A stretch of 64,000 nt of DNA from Brachynemurus nebulosus (taxonomy: Eukaryota; Arthropoda; Insecta; Neuroptera; Myrmeleontidae). The first letter of the stretch is position 1. Every line of letters starts with the position of its first letter. The notes below the pieces were generated by a model. That model was not told the DNA's origin. It was given only the letters and a program-made list of their open reading frames with translations, and ran no database searches. Both the position numbers and the translations under genes were made by a program. Positions 11,696 through 23,404 of the stretch are shown one piece after another. The stretch is from contig JAPWDM010000005.1 of the NCBI GenBank assembly GCA_035578155.1, positions 17,606,877-17,670,876 of the forward strand, in the 5' to 3' direction.

Positions 11696-12649
11696 GAGTG
11701 GATGAGTTTCAAAACCATCTAACTGACGATTTTTTAAAAATTGAGTTAGATACGATTTATTATTCAGGAGGATAAACTGCACTAAAAAATACCAACTAGA
11801 CGGTGCAAAGTCAACTTTTTCCCCTTTAATTTTAATGACAAAAATACGAAACTGTTTTAAAAGTAGCTAATTGCAATATTTTCCAATTGAAAAAACATGG
11901 AGTTGCAAACAACACAAACCAGTTACAAAACTATCTAATTACTTATATAAAAATGGCGTCATTAGAAAAACCTGGAACAAAAGTAGCTAGTTAGGTGGTC
12001 AATATGTGGTACTGCAGAATCTGCAGAGGATCAAATAATTGTATGTGATAATTTTATTACTCTCTCTAAGAAAGTATTTACTATTGAAATAACTAGAAAA
12101 AATACAAAAAAACTTGTGGAATTGTCAAATATAACAGGCTGCGAATGTGTGCAGAATAAAATTGTGTGAAATATCGTGATTCTGATTTGAGTTTTACTGT
12201 TAAATTACAGTAAAGAGATTTGTTTTGTGGGAAAATAGTCTACTAAATTATAATAAAATATCTTAGTTTTCATAAGTTATAATATAAACGACGTTGTACG
12301 ATGTAAATAGATAGATTTCTACGAATGTTGTTTTATTGAAAGAATGTGTCTGTTGCAAGAGTATCTAATTGTTAGCGTTACTGCTACAAAAGTGAATCAA
12401 CCGTTTCAAAACCATCTAATTAAAGAAAACTGCTGCAAAAGTAGTTAATTATAATTTCTAATCATTAATTACTAATTATTGAAGAGTGGTATCGTTGTTG
12501 TTATTTCTTTATAAAAACTGTATGATTTTTCCCAAAAATTTGATGGTAGAAACCACACAAAAATCATTATTATAAGTGAGCTAACAGTTTTTTGTGTTTC
12601 CTGAACATTTTTAGTTGTGTTATTAGATGGTTTTGAAACTCATCGACTC
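11696..12649. mobile_element. 0.95 kb TIR element with iterated terminal motif
   Basis: The left end GATGAGTTTCAAAACCATCT (from 11701) is repeated in inverse orientation at 12623-12649. Seven or eight relatives of the same motif, roughly CAAAANTANCTAATTA, lie inside: near 11859 (AAAAGTAGCTAATTG), 11922 (TACAAAACTATCTAATTA), 11983 (AAAAGTAGCTAGTTAGG), 12358 (AGTATCTAATTG), 12400 (TTCAAAACCATCTAATTA) and 12434 (CTGCAAAAGTAGTTAATTA). No transposase is seen and no clear duplication flanks it. It is a non-autonomous DNA element of unknown superfamily. Confidence 0.65.
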
Positions 12650-13860
12650 ATTTATTAGCCACATTATGATGCTGACATGCTGACATAGATTATCATATAT
12701 TTACAACAATAGCCTGAAAAAAAAATTAAGAAGAAAAAGTAATTAAATATTGAAATCAGTTTATAAATGGGAAATATCCGGAGTAAATTCAGTCATTTAT
12801 CCCTCAAACACTTAATTTCTATCTATTCACCAAATTGATACATAACACCTACAAGCAATAATTATAGTACGTAGTGTATATAAAAGTGAACAGTATTGAT
12901 GGTTCTGTGGCGCAACCGATATATGTGCGTATATATTTAATAATGGAAGAGATTAATTGAAGAAATACCAAAAAATTAAATAAATACGCTGAAACAAAAA
13001 CAAAAAATGTGAGCCCAAAATTTGCCTGTCAAACCTGGCACGAATCATTATTTTAATTAAGTACTGCAACGAAAATCTTTTGCTAGTGTAAAACGTTCAG
13101 AAACAGGTTCATTTTCCGACTTTTTGTTGAATTGTGTACTATAAAGTTAATATAACTTAACATCTATCTTCTCCCTCATTTAACAAGCACTCTTTATCTT
13201 GCTTAGCTGCTATCTTTTTTTATTACATTATTTATCATATATCCATTTGAGTTGGTAAGTAAATGAATAAATTTTAATCGTTTTGAACATTTAGAAAAAT
13301 GTTTTATTTAATCTCATTGTATTTCATCAACGTTTTAACAATTTTCACGTACTTACATATAGGCCCGCCCCTCCCTTGCGAACACTTTTACCGCTGCTAA
13401 TATTTTATTATTACCTTCTCATTTTCGTAAAATTCAAAATACTTTAGGCAATTGTTCATACAATATGTGTCTTACTGTTGTCTAAGCGTTTTACTGGATT
13501 GCTTAAATATTTTGTATTTTTGTGATTGTATCACAATGTAAGTAACGAGGTGCTGATTAATCTTTCGTGATAGCTTTTAGTAAAATTATTTATTGTCTTA
13601 AAAATGGAAGAACGATATAAAATACAAATATTTCATAAAAAAATTTCATTCCTTTCATATAAGTACTTGAATAATTACTTCGACAAAAAATAAAAATTTT
13701 TAATGGCATTTCCCCAAGAGACAATATTTAATTTGTCTGCACAAATATCCCATAATAATTTTACATTCCATTTTAATTTAGGTAAGTACTATTAATTTTA
13801 ATAATAATCTTGGTACGAGAAAAAGCTATTTCATTTAATCGTATCAGAAAAAACGGAAAA
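12650..13860. other. AT-rich non-coding stretch
   Basis: No gene or repeat was recognised. Several pyrimidine tracts and GTAAGT-like strings occur but are not attached to open exons. Confidence 0.45.
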
Positions 13861-14950
13861 TAAAAAAAATTTCAATTAATTATAAAATAATGAAGACATG
13901 CGCCGCGTGAAAATTACTTCGCTTCCTCTACTCGAGCATTATCATCGTTTTAAAACTATTTTCATCTTCGAGACATACGCTCGCACTACCAAGAACCAAT
14001 CAAACAGCGAGTAAATTGTCGAGGAAGCCGAGGAAAAAGAGAAGCGACGTATTATAAACTTATGCACATCGACACGCAACGGACTTGTACACACACAACT
14101 TGACACCTCCCTCCAACCATGTAGTGCACACAACTTTGGAAAAAAGAAATACCGTACACATATCACACACCTCCCACCACAAAGACGAGGTACATACGAA
14201 AGACAAAGATACGTACACACCGATACACACCAATAAAATAATATATATGTATGGGTGATATAAAATCAGCCAACTCTCTGATGACGATGTTAATAATATA
14301 CTTCTAACAGTGTCGTGACGTATTGTGTACTGTACATATGACGTCACACGGCGGTCGGGGAGTGATGGCACGATGCACACGATCTCCGTTCGTACATATA
14401 TTCACACTGTACCGTATGAGTGTTGTGCGCTTTTCAAATAAGCAAAACGGATTCATGACGCGGTGGCTCTTCTCGCCGTAGTCGTGGCCATGCATAGTTT
14501 TCTATATTAGTGGCACCAGTGTGTATTATTCGCTGAACACGAGCTGTCATGACCGGTCGGTTGTCGTTTGGTTAGCCGTTTAATAGTTTTCTAGTTTCTC
14601 GAATTGCGAGTTTTATTGCGAATCAGAACAGATACAGAAGCGCATTGCGGACTAACACGACCGAACAATACTTTCGCTGATAACGCTGGTACACTATATA
14701 CACCGGCTATAGTTGCCGGGTGTACTTACTGGTGTACTGGTGTACGATAATCAGTGGCAACCAACTTCACACTGCAAGTACATATTGTAAATAGAAGAGA
14801 TACAGTACAGTGTCGGCTCTCACACACTAAGTGTTCCGTGGTTCGATAAAAACGGCTAAACATAATATTTTTTTCCGATTTTGATCGTTATTTGTTCGAA
14901 ACATTTTTCCTTCAATGATTCAAAACCATTTTAATTGTTGATTGTAAGTT
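13861..14950 (+). promoter_or_regulatory. Possible promoter and non-coding first exon
   Basis: From about 13.9 to 14.85 kb the base composition becomes much more balanced, with many CG dinucleotides (GACCGGTCGGTTGTCG near 14551, GCGCATTGCGGACTAACACG near 14640, TCGGCTCTCACAC near 14814). This is how promoters and 5' UTRs of AT-rich insects often look. A TCAGTG initiator-like string sits at 14751. A good donor-like sequence, GATT|GTAAGTTTTT, follows at about 14944. No start codon with a long frame is present, so any exon would be untranslated. Minus-strand frames of 63-106 codons at 13942-14495 overlap each other and lack domains. RNA-seq or cap mapping is needed; this is only a candidate. Confidence 0.3.
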
Positions 14951-17385
14951 TTTGGTTTTTGAAATTTTTTTGTTCTTTTGGAGTTTTATGTTGTATATTG
15001 TTGTTGCTATTATTTAATTTTTTCAACTCAGCCGTCACATATTTTCTTCTACTTTCTCCTTCTTCACATGGATATACTTGGTGAGATTTCTTGTTTTTAT
15101 TTTTCAATTTTCTTCCGTTTTTCTTTTTTTACATATAAATAAATTTTTCTGTTTAAATGTTAATCTTGAAACAAATTTAAATTTTTAATGTTTACAGTAA
15201 AATTTGTATGGCTTTATTGTAAGAAGAAATATTCTTCTCAAAAAAAAAACGCATGAATCGATTCTTTTTTAATTGGAATTTTGTTTAAAACTAAACAAAC
15301 ACTTATAAATTTGAGCTTTTTCACCCATAAATATTTTCGACAAATTTAAATTAAAAACATAAATAAAGTTACGTAATTTCGTTAAAACAGTAGTAGTTAA
15401 TGTTCAAGACAATTTACAACTTTTTTTTAGTTCAAATGTTACGGAAAAAAATGGCTGAATTACGAAAATTAGGTTATGTTATATAATCAAGATAAATTTA
15501 TGAAATGTGTTTATTAAAAACTTTTTTCGAAAGTTGGTATATTATGTACGTACGTATACTGAAAACACAAAAGTATTCCTACACTTTTGTGTGAGTCTAA
15601 CGCAAGAAACGTACTGCGCGACTGCCGATAAACAGAGACCACATTTTTATTCGCCATAATAAAATTTTAATCTCAAAATTATTAGTATTACACGTTTGAT
15701 ACATTCGCATAAATACAAAGAGAAAAAAATCGATTACTCACTAACTTAGGCACATGTTTAAACAGTCGTGTAACATCGATTGCCTATATGTATTACATAA
15801 AAGTATCATACAAAAAGTACAATTTACCATTTCAATAATGTAATTAGAGATTAAATCCGTATTAAAACCATACATGAACACATATACGAATATTTTTGTC
15901 ACGGTATTGTCACTCTATTGATTTTAACTACCACCTACTTACTCTACTTTTATAAAATATTAAAATATTTTTATACCAATTTTAGAATGTTGAATCAATT
16001 CATTTGGCGTGTTTTCAATCAAATCGATTGCCACGGAGCAAGAGAATAAATAAAAATAGAACCGCGACCAGTAATCAATCAATTTATTAATTAAAAAGTT
16101 TTTTATTTATTAAATACAATTATAAAAAGCTTCGAGCGATTAAATAAAATAATTGAAAAACTTTGTGACATTTAACAAAATGCCAAATAATTTTTGTATC
16201 TGAGATTATCATGTCCTCTTTTTCGAGTATTGTTTGATTTTATTACATGCAATCAAAAGTTTTAAATTTTTGTAAATTGTTTCAATTTATAAATTTAATA
16301 CGGGATTGGATAACGTTCAAAAATTCAGTTAGTAATTCGAGGTTTGTTCTTCAATTCAAACAAAATATTTCAAAACTACTTCATGTACTTAATTTACTAA
16401 TTTCATTAAGATTGACCACGCAGTTAGTTTATAATTTAATCTTAAAATTTCTTTTACTTCTATAAAATTAGTGAATCATTCTATAGTCAGTTTTGAAGAA
16501 ATAGATATAGCAATGGGATGACTTCCACAGAGATCCATATTTCTTATTCCAAAATATATTAAAACATTTTCTAAGGTCAATTATTAGGTATACCATCAAA
16601 AATTTACTAAATACATCAATTTTAAGATCAATAATACGACATAACTAATGGAAACACGATTCTCTTTACCTTCATCATTAGTAAAAAGGACAATAATACC
16701 TTCGAGTTAGGATGCAGCTGGATACGATATTTTTAAAATTGAATATGGTGGATATGATTTAAGGTTCCCAATATATAAAATTTTACATTTTCTATCGAAT
16801 TTTGTTTTACTGTTAGTAATAAACCAGCCAAAATTATTTTATCATGATTATTTTGCCTGCCGGTCAAATGTTACAGAACCCAAAAAACTGCTCTTTTTAT
16901 ACTTTACTGGTTTCACCCCATTTAACAATCACTGGCACAAAATAATACTGCAAATCTTGCTTCCCTGCGTCTCCACCAAAAATGTATTCGACTTTCTCAA
17001 AAGTACAATAAATTTATAAGTGTTTGTTTATTTTTTTAAAAATTTTTCTAACACGAGGAGTATCAAACTTTGGAATGACGAATGAGAAATATATTCACAG
17101 ACCAATGCGTTTTCATTTTGGAATTAAACGCCACCAAAGATACGAAAATATATATTAGTTTATATTGTTCATAATAGTGGCGTCTAGTTTTGCGTGTACA
17201 GTGTATTGATTTATAGGAGCAACTGAGAGATTTCAGGTTCGAATCCACACGCCTCCTAATAAAATTTTTTTTTAATTTTATTTTCTTTCTTATTTTGATA
17301 ATTTTGTACACCGTTCAGTTACTGTTCGGTTACAGTATACCGTGTTAGAAGTTGTTTTTAAAAGAGGTTATAATATTTTTTTCTT
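14951..17385. other. AT-rich non-coding stretch
   Basis: No gene is supported. A possible tRNA-derived remnant near 17.2 kb is listed separately. A short inverted repeat, ACACAAAAGTATTCCTACAC then TTTTGTGTGAG at 15564-15595, resembles the end of a mariner-like element, but no partner end was found. Confidence 0.45.
17205..17275 (+). repeat. Possible remnant of a tRNA-derived SINE (B box only)
   Basis: The sequence CAGGTTCGAATCCACACG at about 17234 contains GGTTCGAATCC, a perfect RNA polymerase III B box as in tRNA T-arms. It is followed by a T-rich tract (TTTTTTTTTAATTTTATTTT). The flanking bases do not form a complete T stem or cloverleaf, and no A box is evident at the right distance. It may be a decayed tRNA-derived repeat or chance. 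Confidence 0.3.
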
Positions 17386-17391
17386 CATATT

Positions 17392-17606
17392 ATTATTAGG
17401 TATAGGACATTTTTCGGATCAAACAGCATTCGTGTTTTGTGTGTGCAGGTATATCGCACTTGATGTGATTAATGTGAATAAAAATTAATAGATATTTTGA
17501 TGAAACATACATATATATACAACTCACACATATTATCTGTCTATCTGCCTGCATATACAAAACACGATGTTCCTTGATCCGAAGAATGTTCGATACCTAA
17601 TTATTA
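17392..17606. repeat. Imperfect inverted repeat with about 57-bp arms
   Basis: The left arm 17392-17448 (containing TTTTTCGGATCAAACAGCAT and TCGTGTTTTGTG) is complementary to the right arm 17548-17606 (containing AAAACACGATGTTCCTTGAT and CCGAAGAATG). The spacer is about 100 bases. A weaker match may extend outward (GTTAGAA at 17344 and TTCTAAC at 17639). It looks like a palindromic MITE or a hairpin locus. No coding sequence and no target-site duplication were seen. Confidence 0.65.
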
Positions 17607-17650
17607 TATTAACTGCTTTGAAAATAAAGAAGTAATTATTCTAACTGTGA

Positions 17651-19341
17651 AGTTTGTTTCGTATCTGTTATATTCAGCCAGCCGAAGCTATCCACCGTAG
17701 ATGAATTATCCGCTTTCTAATTCACGTAAGAGTTCTCCAGTTTGCGTCACATTATATACTCTAATCGAGCATTGTACAGCATTTCCAAAATAAAAGATTT
17801 AAAAAATATTAAAATTAAAAAAAAGTTATATATAAGAGATAAAAGATATATATATAAGAGACACAAAAGTCAATACACGTTACACGCTGAGCTACACGCT
17901 GCTATTCTGAACGACGCAAACTGATATGTAATATAATAGAAATTAATATTATTTCATTACGGTGGGAGACCTACTCTACAACATATATTAATTCCTCGCA
18001 AATCTGTTATTCCCAACTTTGATACTGCCCTTGTAAAATAAATTTTAGCCTCTGTTTTTGTCGTTTAGCCACATTTGTATATATTTTTAATTTAAAATAG
18101 CTCAAACGTAGCTAATATTCACTATGAGTGAAAAATTTAATAGAATGTTAATAAGTTTTTGAAATGATTTTATATTTTCTTGTTACAGTGTCTTCTTTCA
18201 AATAAATTTATCAAACAAAAAACTTTCTAACTTACTCAAAAATTTCTACTTCTAAAACGTAGATAACCAACAACTCTTTTGTTTAAATAATGATCGGTAT
18301 GATATATAATTTTTTTTATAACAAAAAATAGTAAGCTAGTTATGCAATATTATTAGTTTTAGAACATACCGTAGTAGACTAGATAAATCACGCTTAGGTA
18401 TAGATATAGATAAAACACAATAGATACATAGATGGAAGCACTTGATTATGATTAAATTAGAATAAACTTTTTTTTACATCACATATTTTATTTTAATTAT
18501 GAAAAATCAATTTATATACCCAATTAATTATCTCTTCACGAAAGCGAATGATTTTAATTTGTAAAAAATTCTCTTTTTATTCAAACTGATTTGCCCCAAT
18601 TACAATAATTTTTTTTTAAATGATGAAATAAATAAAAAGAATAAAATCTATCAAAAGCAGTTGAATTTATTATAATATCTAATTGTGTTTTCGTTTAATT
18701 AATTTCTTTGAACCTGCTAAAACAAATATTTAGATTCCCTCGAAGCTCTCGACAGAAGACACCCTCATTAATTGGTTTTATTTTATTAATTTTAAAAAGT
18801 GGAAAAATGTAATTTATTAATAAACTTTTTTTTCTGTAAACAATATATTCATATCAATATGTTTACTCAAACGAGATTAATCGATTTGTTTGTCAGTGTT
18901 TTATCTTGTTTTTGGAAAACAAGTTAAAAAAATGTTACATTATTTCAATAAAGAGGGAACTGCGGACTATTTTATTTATGTCTCAGACTTTCTATTTATA
19001 ATAGACGCCAGCCGTATTATTATTTCTATACTTTGTTTGATCACAATTTACTGAGGATAGAAAACATAGTGAGGGGAAAAATATGGAAAATATGCGCCTG
19101 AAACCGTCTTTTTAAAGGAACGATAATATATTCATATTAATCTTCAATTGTAAGAGAATTGGGTCACTTGACTTTTTTAGTTTGGATACCTATGTTCCTA
19201 TATTTTCAGTTGTCCAGTGTTTCGGAGTTACTTTGGAACGGGGAATACATAATATTCCATTTGTTTAGTCGTCAGTAGTAAATTTTCTCAACTTTAAGAA
19301 TTAAAAATATGAAACAATAGCAATAATTTTTTTTGCAATTC
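17651..19341. other. AT-rich non-coding stretch
   Basis: No gene, RNA gene or repeat pairing was recognised. The composition is uniformly AT-rich with frequent poly-T runs. Confidence 0.45.
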
Positions 19342-19760
19342 TGGGATTAAAATACATTTTAATCCCACATAGTAGCAAGTAAAGTGTCACCTTGAGTCCC
19401 AAGAAACCAAAAATATCTTCACCTCCGCTTTCAAACCAATCAGCAAGCGAGATTTAACTTAAATTTAATAACGTTACTATTAACTAAAAAGAACTATCTA
19501 ATTATTTAAAATAATAAATTCAAACTTGTAGATAAAGAGAAATAGTTATATTGCATTATCAAATTTGTTTAATCTATCTACAATGACTACAATATATTTA
19601 TTGTCATATCATCTTCACAATTTAAATGACATTTAAATAATTTTGTTTTCAGTTTTTATAGTTTTAAGTTATCTGAAATCCTTTATAAAATTATTATATA
19701 CACCAAAATATTATATACATCACAGGACTAAAGAGTTTTTCTTAATTTCTCGTGCGAATT
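19342..19760 (+). repeat. Dispersed repeat, copy 2 (partner near 0.7 kb)
   Basis: The core at 19438-19515 matches 768-842. The left part carries a perfect palindrome, TGGGATTAAAATACATTTTA continuing to ATCCCA at 19342-19367. No open frame of note is present. The boundaries are approximate. Confidence 0.4.
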
Positions 19761-20385
19761 GTTGCCCTCGAGCCTTTACAAGCACTCTGACAACAAATCT
19801 CACATTCGGACACACATACTTTAGTTCCTTAGTGTATACCTACCTATTATTTTTTCAAGTATTAAAATAGTTTAAATCTAGAAGTACACAAATGACCTCA
19901 ATGTCACGGATTATATTGTATTTATCGACTTAGCATCTTCAAAACTAGGGCAGACTATAAATAGTACATATTGCAAAATACATTTCACCCTTCCTGCCGA
20001 TAACCCCCTCCACTGTCTTCCGTAATTACCAATGCAAATATTTTGTGCAAAAAAACTCAGATATATGTATTTCTCCCCCTTCGTTTGTTTTAATTAAAAA
20101 TTGAATATTCAATACAAGTAGATAACAAAGAGGTGGAATAAAGTCAAGTAATTTAAATTTTAATATAAGCTAATTATAGATTATATATACAGAGGTCTAG
20201 ATAAGTGAACACTTACCTAGAGTAAGAATATTAATTTAATATTTCACTTATTACAAATTCATCACTAGTGGCTAGCAAATATGTATAATCATTACAAATC
20301 TAAACTAATATAAAGAAAAAATGTAATTTATATTAATATGTAAGAAATTGAATCAAAAATAATAGTAACCCTGAGGCACAATTTG
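19761..20385. other. AT-rich non-coding stretch
   Basis: Nothing recognisable is seen. The sequence is AT-rich with no repeat partner noted in the window. Confidence 0.4.
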
Positions 20386-20640
20386 AATTTCACCTTCTTT
20401 TTTATCCGTAATCCTAATAGTATTTGAGCAAAATTTAGAGATAATTTCTTACAACTTACGCTGGATCCTTTCTGGGGCTCGAGGATCCGAGGGGATAATT
20501 TTAACCTAACTTTCATTTTTGGGGGATCTGAATAGTATTTGCGCAAAATTTGATCAAGATCCGTCCAACCGTTCATTTTGGAACTTTTTTGGACCCCAGG
20601 ATCGTACGGGATTTAAATTTGCCATTTGCAATGCTTATCG
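20386..20640 (-). repeat. Diverged tandem repeat, period about 115 bp
   Basis: The string AATAGTATTTGAGCAAAATTT at 20416 recurs as AATAGTATTTGCGCAAAATT at 20531, 115 bases on. Each is followed by a GAT(C)-containing, GC-richer block (CTGGATCCTTTCTGGGGCTC; CGTTCATTTTGG, then GGACCCCAGGATC). The repeat stays partly open on the minus strand (82 codons, 20328-20576), but no domain is recognisable. It resembles in style, and perhaps distantly in sequence, the tandem units at 32.24-32.53 kb. Confidence 0.5.
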
Positions 20641-20760
20641 TTTCAAATAATACATTGAAACATACGATTTTAAAAAATATTCATAAAAATTGGAGCTGTT
20701 ACAGAGAATTTCGAGATTTTGATCATTTTGATACTTCATTGACTACACTATAAGTTTTTT

Positions 20761-21245
20761 CAATTTCAAATATTATCGAGTGCTTGTGAAACACTACTAC
20801 GTATGACAGACTTTTGTCTGCATTTAAAACACACGTAGTATTCATGTGTTCACTTTCGTATCGTTCAGCTAAACTGAAACTTTAAGCACTCGACTTCCTT
20901 TGGTTAACATGACCAAAACCACATATGTAAATTAAAAATCACAAAGTGATTGAAAAAATTATCCGGATCGGCCGGGATTCGAACCCAGGATCTCGAACCC
21001 GGGAATCGAACCCAGGAGATCCTGGGTTCGATTCCCGGCCGATCCGGATCATTTTTTCAATCACTTTGTGATTTTTAATTTACATATGTGGTTTTGGTCA
21101 TGTTAACCAAATGAAGTGGAGTGCTTAAAGTTTCAGTTTAGCTGAACGATAAGTGAACATATGAATACTACGTGTGTTTTAAATGCAGACAAAAGTCTGT
21201 CATACGTAGAAATGTTTCACAAGCACTCGATAATATTTGAAATTG
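20761..21245. repeat. Large palindrome: tail-to-tail tRNA-like repeat units
   Basis: The left arm, about 20761-20994, and the right arm, about 21016-21245, are reverse complements over roughly 230 bases with few differences. From outside inward each arm carries a conserved block (ATTATCGAGTGCTTGTGAAA and onward), a segment with AATCACAAAGTGATTG, and the 3' half of a tRNA-like body (GATCCTGGGTTCGATTCCCG at about 21018). The centre duplicates GAACCC(A/G)GGAAT/GAT-type sequence. Both tRNA-like halves point toward the centre with their 5' halves missing, so the structure arose by inverted duplication or by insertion of one unit into another. Confidence 0.85.
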
Positions 21246-21247
21246 AA

Positions 21248-21440
21248 AAGTTGTAACTGCTTCTCGCATTATAGAGAGTACATACACATAGGTGATTGAA
21301 TGTTGTCTGTATCGGGCGCCTGTCGAGCAAAGGATCGATGGTGTAGTGGATAGCACACCTGGATAGTTGCCAAGAGATCCTGGGTTCGATTCCCGGCCGA
21401 TCCGGATAATTTTTTCAATCACTTTGTAATTTTTAATTTA
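21248..21440 (+). mobile_element. tRNA-Thr-like repeat unit, second tandem copy
   Basis: The unit runs from a leader (GTAACTGCTTCTCGCATTAT, then GAGAGTACATACACATAGG and GATTGAATG), through a 72-nt tRNA-like body (21332-21403), to a tail (GGATAATTTTTTCAATCACT) with a T6 run. The leader, body and tail are shared with the minus-strand copy at 50258-50460. It directly follows the palindrome's right arm, so the outer block of one unit abuts the leader of the next. A standard tRNA-derived SINE begins with the tRNA head. Here about 85 conserved bases precede it, so the family may be atypical or carry a captured tRNA gene. Confidence 0.7.
21332..21403 (+). tRNA. tRNA-Thr(AGU)-like body, probably not a functional tRNA gene
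   Basis: The 72 nt fold as a cloverleaf. The acceptor stem is GGATCG with CGATCC (position 7 mismatched) and the D stem is GTGT with GCAC. The anticodon stem CCTGG/CCAAG has one mismatch, and the loop ATAGTTG gives anticodon AGT at 21365-21367. The T arm is CTGGG-TTCGATT-CCCGG. The A and B boxes look intact, and a T6 pol III terminator lies about 7 bases downstream. The anticodon and variable region resemble insect tRNA-Thr(AGU). The location inside a dispersed repeat, the acceptor mismatch and the weak anticodon stem argue for a repeat-borne pseudogene. Confidence 0.5.
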
Positions 21441-22230
21441 TACTATAAGTACCTAACTACAATAATTCCGATCATCATACCTATATTTTTATACCTGAAA
21501 GTGATAAAGCAAAACCTTCTCATATTTTCCACAACGTAAACCTTTCCAACTTGTATTTATTTAAAATTTAAAAATTATCAGCTTTATCAGTACCCCCCCC
21601 CACCTATAATACCCTAGTAAACTTAAATATTTATGCTAACATAATTAATTTATAAATATAAATTTTAAATGTAAGACATGAAAAAAGAAAGTAATGAACC
21701 ATATTATAAGGAGTTATGAAGCTCATACAGTGTATAGCTTGTTCAAGCTAGTAAGCATATAAAACACAATGTGACCTAAAACATTAGCGTTTGCATGTTC
21801 GTGGCACATTACTCATTTATTTGTTGATACAATATTTTTCAAATTTCCTCGAGTTGAAAATTTAAATATTTATTGTCACTACATTGTCATCCGCCAATAA
21901 TACTTTTTCTGTACTGATAAAAATTGATTTCCTCTTTCTGTTTGAATGATTTGATAAAATTTTATTGAATTCAATTGTGTACCAATTAAATTATAGATTA
22001 CTATTTATTAATAAAATGAATAACGTAGATTAACTAGACAATGTTCGTAATTATATCTACATACAATGAATTGCTTTGCATAGAAGCACTGAGACTTATA
22101 AAGCATGGGTTCGATTTCCATAATCAGATATGCTCACAAATAAACATGTTCTCAGATCTTTAGGTAAACTATGACAGCCATTTTTAATCTTTTTTCTCAA
22201 GCCAAACTTTACTGAAATGATTTGAATTAG
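21441..22230. other. AT-rich non-coding stretch
   Basis: No gene is seen. The stretch holds a C-run near 21593-21601 and the tRNA-like remnant near 22.1 kb listed separately. Confidence 0.4.
22060..22130 (+). repeat. Possible decayed tRNA-derived repeat (T-arm and anticodon-like loop)
   Basis: The string ATGGGTTCGATTTCCAT at about 22107 is a complete five-pair T arm with a seven-base loop and a pol III B box. About 15 bases upstream, GAGACTTATAAAGC resembles an anticodon arm with the loop TTATAA. The 5' half is too decayed to assign. The tRNA of origin, possibly Ile(UAU), is a guess. Confidence 0.3.
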
Positions 22231-22450
22231 GGCAGTTGGCCGAATTAGGGTGACTTTGATGTAAACTTTTCATTTTTGCTATCAAATTGACGATATTCCT
22301 TTTGAAGATATGACTAATTCGACAAAACTTTTTTTTATAATTATCACACATGCCAAATTTTCTTTTCTGGTTTCATCGCTCTATCATTTCATTTACGATT
22401 TTTAAAGCCCTAAAAAATCTTACTGAACTTGATGACGTCACCAAATTAAA
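22230..22450 (+). repeat. Dispersed repeat with inverted relatives near 37.2 and 37.9 kb
   Basis: The stretch TGTAAACTTTTCATTTTTGC at about 22260 is the reverse complement of sequence at 37185-37205 (GCAAAAATGAAAAGTTTACA). The stretch from about 22353 to 22445 (GGTTTCATCGCTCTATCATT through GATGACGTCACC) matches the reverse strand of 37893-37996. The order of the two blocks differs at the two loci, so this is a rearranged or mosaic repeat. TGATGACGTCACC contains the palindrome TGACGTCA. Confidence 0.45.
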
Positions 22451-22754
22451 ATAATCTTTTTTCTGACAGACATTTCTCAATTTGTCGAAGAAACTCTTGT
22501 CAAGATTCCAAAAATTCTTGTGCTCCACTATTGTTTTATTTATCGTTTAACTTGGACTTGAATAATTGTTTTAAGTATTTCTACTCTCAAAAAATTGCTC
22601 ACAAACGTCAACTTTCGAAATTTCCACTTACCCAAAAAATGAAGTAGAATTGAGAACTCAGACCACATATTATTTCTGTGGCATCTCCCTCAGCACTCGA
22701 CAACTGTATATGTTGTGTTTTTAAAAATATTATGATCTCTGAATATAAAACTAA

Positions 22755-22861
<107 letters not shown>

Positions 22862-23329
22862 ATGTGAGTTTTTTGAGTTGCCATTTCTATTACAACCAAA
22901 TTTTTCTGATAGAAATGGTACTGGAAAAGGTTCTTTTCTTGGATGTAATGGAAATGTAACCAAAAAAAACACTATCGGTTGAAGGGTTGAAGTAGCCTCA
23001 AATATATACAAGTATATATGCTTATTTTTACCCGCCTAACTGATAAATTAAAGAAAAATTAAAAAATTAAACTTTGGTAAAAAAAATTTTTTTGCTCATT
23101 TACGTTGTTAATTAACGCATTAGATCAGTTTTATCGAAAAATTAATATATAGTTCCATTTAAAAATCTATAAGTTTGTATCATAGCTCGAAAACTATAAG
23201 AGCTATAAAGCTCCTGACTATAGCAATCGGTTGTCCCCGTCGATATCTACAACTCTTATTTGAACACTTTTCCGATTAAATCAACGGCTTGGCTGTAATA
23301 AAAATGGTAACTCTCGAAAGACTCACACA

Positions 23330-23330
<1 letters not shown>

Positions 23331-23400
<70 letters not shown>
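23331..23400. repeat. (AT)n microsatellite, about 70 bp
   Basis: A second uninterrupted AT run, 0.5 kb from the first. Confidence 0.97.

Positions 23401-23404
<4 letters not shown>

Noticed and set aside
13942..14495. Three overlapping minus-strand frames of 63-106 codons, Cys- and Val-rich
   Set aside because: They overlap in different phases within a CG-richer stretch. None has a domain, signal arrangement or supporting splice structure.
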